Below are positions 54,793 through 61,489 of a DNA stretch of 64,000 nt, piece by piece. A program made the position numbers and the translations under genes. The DNA is from CAYZQH01 sp050300015 (lineage in GTDB: Bacteria > Pseudomonadota > Gammaproteobacteria > Pseudomonadales > Cellvibrionaceae): the NCBI GenBank assembly GCA_050300015.1, contig JBNKWZ010000005.1, positions 186,001-250,000 of the forward strand, read 5' to 3'. Within the stretch, counting starts at the first letter, position 1. The number at the start of each line of letters is the position of its first letter. Below the pieces are notes generated by a model. That model did not search any database. It was not told the DNA's origin and saw only the letters and a list, made by a program, of their open reading frames with translations.

Positions 54793-55563
54793 TTATACCC
54801 ATCCGCCATCGACAATAAAATGTTGTGACGTACACATTTTAGAATCATCAGAGGCCAAGAAAAGCGCCATGGCAGAAATATCTTCTGGCATGACAGGCTG
54901 CTTGAGGCACTGAGCTTCGGCAATTAAGTCTCTCGCCTTGTCGTCCACACAGGTTTCGAGCTGTCGCCGGGTCATCACCCAGCCTGGCACCAAAGTGTTC
55001 ACGCGAATGGCGAAAGGCCCCATATCCCGCGCTAAGCCTCGGGTTAGCCCTTCGATTGCCGCTTTGGCACTGGTGTAGCCTGGCATACCACCTTGGGTCG
55101 CATACCAGCTCATGGAGCCTAGGTTGATAATTGAACCACCACCGGCGGCCTTCATATCCTCAAATACAGCTTGTGAGGCAAAAAAATGGTGGCGCAAATT
55201 GACGGCAATTCTCTCGTCCCAATACGCCACTGTCACATCGCGAAAATCATGGCGTTCATCATTTGCAGCATTGTTGATCAACACCACCACCGGACCAAGT
55301 TGCGCGCGAATATCGGCTATAGTGCGTTGCAATAGAGGGACATCGACAAGGTCGCAGTGGTAGTAGTGGGGTAAATTGGTACAACCTGAGTGCTCAATAT
55401 AATTGATCAGTGACTCGGCACAATTATCCAAAATATCAATAAAGGCCACGCGAGCACCCTGCCGGCAAAAAGCGTCCACGAGGTTGGCGCCAATACCTGA
55501 TGCCCCACCGGTGACTAACACCACTTTCCCCGCCAAACTGGGGTACAGATTGCTTAAGCTCAC
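54793..55563 (-). CDS. SDR-family oxidoreductase, probable aldose dehydrogenase
   Basis: The 256-residue classical short-chain dehydrogenase has the NAD(P)-binding TGGASGIG (19-26), NNAAN, catalytic Ser in NLGSMSW, and YTSAK (Tyr/Lys). The pattern resembles D-xylose/L-arabinose 1-dehydrogenases of oxidative pentose pathways (DERHDFRDVT; GPFAIRVNTLVPGWVMT). Position between araB and the sugar transporter supports a sugar substrate, perhaps L-arabinofuranose oxidised to the lactone, but this is inference. About 250 bases separate it from the HAD gene, and 260 from araB. Confidence 0.85.
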   Translation of the reverse strand: MSLSNLYPSLAGKVVLVTGGASGIGANLVDAFCRQGARVAFIDILDNCAESLINYIEHSGCTNLPHYYHCDLVDVPLLQRTIADIRAQLGPVVVLINNAANDERHDFRDVTVAYWDERIAVNLRHHFFASQAVFEDMKAAGGGSIINLGSMSWYATQGGMPGYTSAKAAIEGLTRGLARDMGPFAIRVNTLVPGWVMTRRQLETCVDDKARDLIAEAQCLKQPVMPEDISAMALFLASDDSKMCTSQHFIVDGGWV

Positions 55564-55814
55564 AGACCACTCCTCAAATACACACTCGCAACCGAAGTTT
55601 TGCGAAAGTCGTTGCCTCGACAGCCAGAACCAGCAAACACTTCAAATGGCATAGCGGAGAAATTTATCAGTAACCCAATTTAGAGAAAAGGCGAAACGCT
55701 GCAATTGCAGGGCAGTTGGCAAAACAAGCCTAACCCCAAAGCATTCGGCTAGCGCATTTTGACGTAAACAACCCAATTTAAGGGGGCATTTTAGGACGAG
55801 CGAAACAAAAAATA

Positions 55815-56414
55815 CTATAGAAAATAATCGTTGGCGATACCATAGGCTTCTAAAACATCAATCGCCGTCATACCGGCCGCCTCTGCCGCAGCAATACCCA
55901 GTTTTGAATCCTCAAATACTACGCACTGTTCCGGCGGCACCCCCATGCGTTTCGCGCACAATAAAAAGGTGTCGGGTGAGGGTTTGGGGTTGGCTACCTG
56001 ATCACCGCCCACCACCGGTGAAAACCACTCACGAATACCACACAAATGCAATATCACTTCAGCTTCATCGGTGTAAGCCCCCGTGCCAACAGCCATGGGT
56101 CTAACCCCCACATAAGGGGCAGCAATATCTTTCAGCGCAGTGGGTTTTACATAGGAGCTTAGGTTTTGTTTTACTACGGATTCTTTAAAATCGTTCATGT
56201 GCTCAAGGCTCACGTCCACAGAGCAGCCGAACACTTCTAACAGATGTGCCAGTGTTTGCTTGGTGGGCACACCGGCCAAACTGCGCATCAAGGGGCGATC
56301 CACGGGAATACCAAAGTTCTCAAGCGTTTGGCTCCAAGCCACCTCATGCAATCGGCCTGAATCCACCAATGTGCCATCCATATCAAAAATAAAACCTTGA
56401 TACTGCTCTAACAT
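55815..56414 (-). CDS. HAD-superfamily phosphatase (beta-phosphoglucomutase/YqaB-like)
   Basis: The 199-residue protein has the HAD motif I DMDGTLVDS (10-18), motif III Lys in NPKPSPDTF and motif IV FEDSKLGIAAAEAAG, with a small helical cap between. It belongs to the YqaB/beta-phosphoglucomutase subgroup, which hydrolyses sugar phosphates such as fructose 1-phosphate. It lies 15 bases after yjfF, so it is probably the last gene of the transporter operon and may dephosphorylate a pentose phosphate that builds up. Confidence 0.85.
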   Translation of the reverse strand: MLEQYQGFIFDMDGTLVDSGRLHEVAWSQTLENFGIPVDRPLMRSLAGVPTKQTLAHLLEVFGCSVDVSLEHMNDFKESVVKQNLSSYVKPTALKDIAAPYVGVRPMAVGTGAYTDEAEVILHLCGIREWFSPVVGGDQVANPKPSPDTFLLCAKRMGVPPEQCVVFEDSKLGIAAAEAAGMTAIDVLEAYGIANDYFL

Positions 56415-56429
56415 CTCGTATTTACCAAA

Positions 56430-57401
56430 TCATGAATGCGATTTTTCACCTTGCACAAGAAAACGTTGCAAAGCAATAAAACAAAACAACAGTAACCCAA
56501 TGACAATTTTGGTCCACCAACTGCTCAAGGTACCATCGAAAGAAATATAAGTTTGTACCACGCCCATGATCAACACGCCAAATAAGGTTCCAGCCACATA
56601 GCCGTAGCCCCCTGTGAGCAGGGTGCCGCCGATCACGACGGCCGCGATCGCGTCCAGCTCTACGCCCACTGCAGCTAAGGCGTACCCCGAGAAAGTGTAA
56701 AAACTAAACACAATGCCCGCCAAAGCCGCCAGCAGGGCATTTAGCGCATATACGCCAATAACCGTTCTTGCAATGGGCACTCCGCACAACGCCGCGGCAC
56801 TGGCATCACCACCAAGCGCATACACTCGCACCCCAAAACGCGTGAAGCTGGCCAACAATATGGCCAACACCAACACCACCAAACTGATCATGGTGGAAGC
56901 ATCTAGCCATGCCCCCGCAGGCAGTTGGAAACCAAAAAAAGCCACCGTATCGTAAAACTCATGGGTAATGGGAATCGACTCTTCACTAATGACCGCACTC
57001 AAGCCTCTTGCGAAAAACATCCCCGCCAAAGTCACAATAAAAGGTTGCAGCTTATAAAAATGAATGATCATCCCCATGGTGGCGCCAAAAAATGCACCGC
57101 CCACGAGGACAAGCGCAAAAGCCGCCAAGGGGTGCCACTGGTGATGTTCAACCAAAACACTCACGACCACACCGGTTAACGCAATAACCGCACCGACCGA
57201 CAAATCGATACCGCCGGATAAGATCACAAACGTCATACCCACTGCAGTGATAATTAAAAACGCATTATCAGTAAATAGGTTTACAAAGACACGAAGCGTA
57301 CCAAAATTCTCAAATTTCACGCCGCCAATGGCAAACAAAATCACAAACAAAATGCTGGTAACTGCCAGTGGCAAGTATCGAGTATTCAACGACTTAAACA
57401 T
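56430..57401 (-). CDS. yjfF: Sugar ABC transporter permease YjfF (furanose-type)
   Basis: The 323-residue BPD_transp_2 permease has eight to ten hydrophobic segments and the cytoplasmic loop GGDASAAALCGVPIARTVIGVYALNAL for contact with the ATPase. Sequence and gene order match E. coli YjfF of the galactofuranose importer YtfQRT-YjfF. It overlaps ytfT by 8 bases. Confidence 0.9.
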   Translation of the reverse strand: MFKSLNTRYLPLAVTSILFVILFAIGGVKFENFGTLRVFVNLFTDNAFLIITAVGMTFVILSGGIDLSVGAVIALTGVVVSVLVEHHQWHPLAAFALVLVGGAFFGATMGMIIHFYKLQPFIVTLAGMFFARGLSAVISEESIPITHEFYDTVAFFGFQLPAGAWLDASTMISLVVLVLAILLASFTRFGVRVYALGGDASAAALCGVPIARTVIGVYALNALLAALAGIVFSFYTFSGYALAAVGVELDAIAAVVIGGTLLTGGYGYVAGTLFGVLIMGVVQTYISFDGTLSSWWTKIVIGLLLFCFIALQRFLVQGEKSHS

Positions 57402-58401
57402 GTTGTTTCCTCACTCGCCACTGACTGAACTGACGATGCAATGCATCGGACTGCAGTAGCAACACCAACAGGATCACCCCAGCCTTAATCAATAAATTAA
57501 ATTTTGGCGGTACGCCACTTAGAATAATGGTGATGGTTAACGTTTGAATAATCAACGCCCCAACAATCGACAAGAAAACCGAAAATCGCCCCCCCATTAG
57601 CGATGCGCCGCCAATCACTACTGCAAGGATGGCATCCAACTCAAGCCACAGGCCGGCATTATTGGCATCACTGCCGCCTATGTCCGCCGCTGCAATCATG
57701 CCCGCGATGGCCGCACACAAGCCGGACACACCATAGGTCATTGCTTTTACCGCGCGATCATTAATGCCGATGTAATGGCTGGCATTGGCATTGGCACCTA
57801 CAGCTTCCACATAAAGGCCCAGAGCAGTACGACGCATCAACAATTGAATGACCACAAAGGTCAATATCACCAACACTACGGGAAACGGCAAACCCAAAAA
57901 ATAGCCCACACCTAAAAATCCAAAGGCTTCATCGTGAAAAGTGACGATTTGACCAGCATTGATCAATTGTGCAATGCCGCGCCCCGCCACCATCAAAATC
58001 AAGGTTGCCACAATCGGCTGAATACCAAAGTAAGCCACCAAACACCCGTTGACGCAGCCCGCCAAAATGCCTGCGGCCATGCCACCTAAAATGACCCAAA
58101 AAACGTTGTCCACACCAGAGGTAATTAATGCCGCAGACACCGCACCGGCAATGGCCATCACCGACCCCACCGACAAGTCCACCCCACCGGTGGCAATAAC
58201 CAATGTCATACCGATAGCCAATAGTGCCACGGGCGCGGCGCGGTTTAAGACATCAATTAAACTGCCGTAAAACCGGCCATCTTTAAACTCAATGCTAAAA
58301 AATTCAGGTGAAATCAAAACATTGATTAAAACTAAAAACATCAGCCCCGCGACGGGCCATATAAACCGTCTACTTTCTGGGATGCTTAAAAGTGATTTCA
58401 T
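57394..58401 (-). CDS. ytfT: Sugar ABC transporter permease YtfT (furanose-type)
   Basis: The 335-residue permease pairs with YjfF. It has GGVDLSVGSVMAIAGAV near residue 68, the coupling loop AVGANANASHYIGINDRAVK, and about nine membrane segments. It lies 45 bases after the ATPase gene and overlaps yjfF. Two different permeases in one ABC system is typical of the YtfQRT-YjfF type and unlike AraH or XylH systems. Confidence 0.9.
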   Translation of the reverse strand: MKSLLSIPESRRFIWPVAGLMFLVLINVLISPEFFSIEFKDGRFYGSLIDVLNRAAPVALLAIGMTLVIATGGVDLSVGSVMAIAGAVSAALITSGVDNVFWVILGGMAAGILAGCVNGCLVAYFGIQPIVATLILMVAGRGIAQLINAGQIVTFHDEAFGFLGVGYFLGLPFPVVLVILTFVVIQLLMRRTALGLYVEAVGANANASHYIGINDRAVKAMTYGVSGLCAAIAGMIAAADIGGSDANNAGLWLELDAILAVVIGGASLMGGRFSVFLSIVGALIIQTLTITIILSGVPPKFNLLIKAGVILLVLLLQSDALHRQFSQWRVRKQHV

Positions 58402-58446
58402 AATGTGTTCTCAAAACTGCTGTTGGGCTCTTTAGCCGAAAATCAT

Positions 58447-59958
58447 TTACGCGCGCCCACCGGCGATTGACTGTAAAATGGATTGCGCTGAAATTTGATG
58501 ACCCGACAACTCGGCCACTTTTTGACGGTCCCTCAGAACCACCACATGATCGCTGTATTCCACTAGCTCTTCAATTTCGGAAGATGCTACCACCAGGCCC
58601 AACCCCTTTTGACACAGCTCACGTATCAATCGAATAATTTCGGCGTGGGCGCCCACATCAATACCTCGCGTGGGCTCATCCAACAGCAATAGCACCGGCT
58701 CAGAGGCCAACCATCTGGCTAGAATAACTTTCTGTTGATTACCGCCACTGAGTTGCGAAATAGGCTTTTCGATATCGGACGTGGCAACTTTTAAGGCTTT
58801 TACATATTGCTCCGCCAACGCCCTCTGCTGTTTGATGGGAATGTAACGCCACCAACCGCGTTTGATCTGCATGGCGATAGTCATATTTTCGCGAATGGAC
58901 AAAGGCCCCAATATACCGTCGCGCTTTCTGTCCTCGGGGCACAGGCCCATACCCAACTGTACTGCGTGGCGTGTATTTTTGAGTTGCAAGGTTTCGCCCT
59001 TTAACAACATGGTGCCTTGCGTCTTGGCATCCACGCCAAAAATCAAACGGCACAGCTCCGTTCGCCCAGACCCCAGTAAACCCGCCAAACCAACGGCCTG
59101 TCCGGCTTTCACTTCGATGTCCATGGGCTGCAAAGTGGTACGTGTGCCCGCGGCCTTCAAGGTCAACAACGCAGGCTTACCGTCGTCCACTGGCTCCACT
59201 TTCAATTTATGGGTTTCGGCTTCTAGTTCACGTCCCAACATGTGGCTCACCAACTGTGGTTGCGTCAACTCTGCGGTCAAGTATTCACCCACCAATTGAC
59301 CGTTACGCAATATGGTAATGCGGTCGGTAACCGCGTACACCTGGTCCAAAAAGTGCGTTACGAAAACAATTCCGATTCCTTCGGTTTTTAAGCGACGCAA
59401 AATATCGAATAGCGCGGCCACTTCTCCTGCATCCAAGCTCGCCGTGGGTTCATCCAATATCAAAACTTTTGCGGACATATCCACGCCACGGGCAATGGCA
59501 ATCAACTGTGCAATGGCCACCGAGAAGTGCGACAGCGGCTTGGTAACATCAATATTCAGGTTGTAGTCTGTCAACAACGCTCTGGCTTTTTGGTTCACCG
59601 CTTTCCAATCGATCAAACCAAACTTTTTGGGCTCTCGGCCTAAAAACAAATTCTGGGCCACGGATAGGTTGGGTAAAAGGTTCACTTCCTGGTAGACCGT
59701 GGAAATGCCCAAAGCCTGAGCATCGGCAGTGCTGGCTGGCTGTATGCATTCGCCCGCCAGTTGCACATCGCCGCTGTCACGCTGATACACCCCCGTCATC
59801 ACCTTGATGAGTGTAGATTTACCCGCGCCATTTTCGCCCAGCAGGGCATGCACCTCACCTGCTCGCAAAGTAAAATCCACATTATCCAAAGCGACGACGC
59901 CAGGAAAGACTTTTCCCACTCCGCGCAATTGCAAGAGGGATTGTTGCTCTTGATTCAT
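58447..59958 (-). CDS. ytfR: Sugar ABC transporter ATP-binding protein YtfR (furanose-type)
   Basis: The 503-residue protein has two nucleotide-binding domains. The first has Walker A GENGAGKST (about 41-49) and Walker B VLILDEPTASLD. The second has a modified Walker A (GLLGSGRTE), the signature LSGGNQQK and Walker B LLLLDEPTRGID. This is the duplicated ATPase of the ribose/galactose/arabinose importer class. It is separated from the binding-protein gene by 109 bases with a strong hairpin. Confidence 0.92.
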   Translation of the reverse strand: MNQEQQSLLQLRGVGKVFPGVVALDNVDFTLRAGEVHALLGENGAGKSTLIKVMTGVYQRDSGDVQLAGECIQPASTADAQALGISTVYQEVNLLPNLSVAQNLFLGREPKKFGLIDWKAVNQKARALLTDYNLNIDVTKPLSHFSVAIAQLIAIARGVDMSAKVLILDEPTASLDAGEVAALFDILRRLKTEGIGIVFVTHFLDQVYAVTDRITILRNGQLVGEYLTAELTQPQLVSHMLGRELEAETHKLKVEPVDDGKPALLTLKAAGTRTTLQPMDIEVKAGQAVGLAGLLGSGRTELCRLIFGVDAKTQGTMLLKGETLQLKNTRHAVQLGMGLCPEDRKRDGILGPLSIRENMTIAMQIKRGWWRYIPIKQQRALAEQYVKALKVATSDIEKPISQLSGGNQQKVILARWLASEPVLLLLDEPTRGIDVGAHAEIIRLIRELCQKGLGLVVASSEIEELVEYSDHVVVLRDRQKVAELSGHQISAQSILQSIAGGRA

Positions 59959-59979
59959 GAAATACCTACCGAAAGGAAG

Positions 59980-60001
59980 CCGCGCCGGGAAGCCGGCGCG
60001 G
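59980..60001 (-). promoter_or_regulatory. Stable intercistronic hairpin between binding-protein and ATPase genes
   Basis: CCGCGCCGG and CCGGCGCGG form a perfect 9-bp GC-rich stem with a 4-base loop. No T-run follows, so it is not a classical terminator. It lies after the binding-protein gene and 22 bases before the ATPase start. Such hairpins commonly protect upstream mRNA and give more binding protein than membrane parts; that role here is an inference. Confidence 0.65.
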
Positions 60002-60067
60002 TGTCTGCATCAAGGGAGAATCGTTAAACCCAGAAGATCCGTGAAAGCCAGGTCTAACTATGAATGC

Positions 60068-61024
60068 TCAGTGCCCTGCTGTGGACGGAAAGCGAATGCG
60101 ATATTCTTCTTCGTAGTTGTCTTGTGTGAAAACGCGACCATCCATCACAATCCATTTTTCAAAATCTTTTTTGCCCTTCAAATATTGCTCAATAACATCA
60201 AACGCGGGGCCGCCCATATGAGGGCTCAGCTCAACAGAGACATTCACTTCTCCATCCTTCAAGGCCACAAAAATATCGTCGACGGCATCCACCGATACCA
60301 CCAAAATGTCTTCACCCGGTTTTAATCCAGCCTCTTTAATAGCTTGAATGGCTCCTAACGCCATTTCATCGTTGTGCGCCCAAAGCGCGCACAGATTTTT
60401 GCCGCCCGCTTCGGCCTTTAATATACTTTCCATGACTTCCTTGCCTTTGGCGCGGGTAAATTCCGCCGTTTGGCTACGAACAATTTTGGCCTTGGGGTAC
60501 TTCGAAACCACTTGATTGAAGCCTTCCATACGGCCAATCGCAGCCGAGGAACCCACGGTACCTTGCAGCTCTACAATACTGCACTCACCTTTGGTTTTGT
60601 CCATTAACCACTGCGCGGCTTTAACGCCCTCATTGACAAAATCTGGCGCAATGCGCGTCACATACAGGCTGTCATTCTTGAGATCCACATTACGGTCTAC
60701 TATGACCACGGGAATGCGCGCTCGCTTAGCTTCCATCAACACAGGCCGCCAACCAGTTTCCACCACTGGCGCCACGAGAATGGCATCCACACCTTGGGCA
60801 ATAAAACTGCGGATGGCTTTAATTTGATTCTCTTGTTTTTGCTGGGCGTCTGAAAATTTGAGGTCTATACCTCGTTTTTCGGCTTCAGCTTTTACCGACT
60901 CTGAAAACGTGGTTCGCCAACCACTCTCTGAGCCCACTTGAGAAAACCCAACTGTCAGAGCCATTGCAGCCTGAGATACGGAGAAAACTGTGGCGGCACA
61001 AAGCCCCAAAATTGCTTTATTCAT
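60068..61024 (-). CDS. ytfQ: Periplasmic furanose-binding protein YtfQ-like
   Basis: The 318-residue protein has a signal peptide (about 22 residues, ending AMA-LT) and a periplasmic-binding-protein I fold: GFSQVGSESGWRTTFSESVKAEAEKRG, then QGVDAILVAPVVETGW, VIVDRNVD, and NDEMALGAIQAIKEAG. It closely follows E. coli YtfQ, which binds galactofuranose. A related Shewanella system (GafABCD) is known to import L-arabinofuranose. Next to araBDA and a GH127 enzyme that releases arabinose, L-arabinofuranose is the likely ligand (inferred). Probable first gene of the transporter operon. Confidence 0.88.
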   Translation of the reverse strand: MNKAILGLCAATVFSVSQAAMALTVGFSQVGSESGWRTTFSESVKAEAEKRGIDLKFSDAQQKQENQIKAIRSFIAQGVDAILVAPVVETGWRPVLMEAKRARIPVVIVDRNVDLKNDSLYVTRIAPDFVNEGVKAAQWLMDKTKGECSIVELQGTVGSSAAIGRMEGFNQVVSKYPKAKIVRSQTAEFTRAKGKEVMESILKAEAGGKNLCALWAHNDEMALGAIQAIKEAGLKPGEDILVVSVDAVDDIFVALKDGEVNVSVELSPHMGGPAFDVIEQYLKGKKDFEKWIVMDGRVFTQDNYEEEYRIRFPSTAGH

Positions 61025-61489
61025 AGAGATCTACCTGCTTTATTATCGTCTTCGACCTTGAACGAACCGGGTTGATCCATACCCACTCCCGAGGCGCTCG
61101 CCACCCAAAACTGTGTGTTTGCAAAAAGCGCTAACCATCAAATGTGTAATATAATATTATATTTTGTTAAACTCAATTACCACCGACCCTGTCATCGAAT
61201 TAACCTTTGAGACCCGCCAACCTTCACCGAGTTCTCGCTTATGCTGGGCCGGGCTGCATTTTAACAATATCTGGGACGTTGGGTAGAATTTACCGTGAAT
61301 AACCCCAATTGCAACTCAAACGAGTGGCAATATTCGGTTTTTAAAGGCGAGATACTCCCTTTAAAAAAGCGCCCAACACTGCTGGGTGTCAAATCCCCCC
61401 AATAACCCCACTGGGATAACGAAATTTGAAGGCATTCAACTCACTTGAGTGATATGGTGCCGCCAACCGGAACAAACAAAGTCTACGTT
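61025..61489. promoter_or_regulatory. Divergent control region with AT-rich palindrome
   Basis: This 465-base gap separates the transporter operon (minus) from the GH2 gene (plus). AATATAATATTATATT at 61148-61163 is a perfect 16-base palindrome, about 125 bases before ytfQ; the ATTATAT half also occurs upstream of araB near 54580. No gene is seen in the gap. A shared operator is possible but not shown. Confidence 0.45.
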
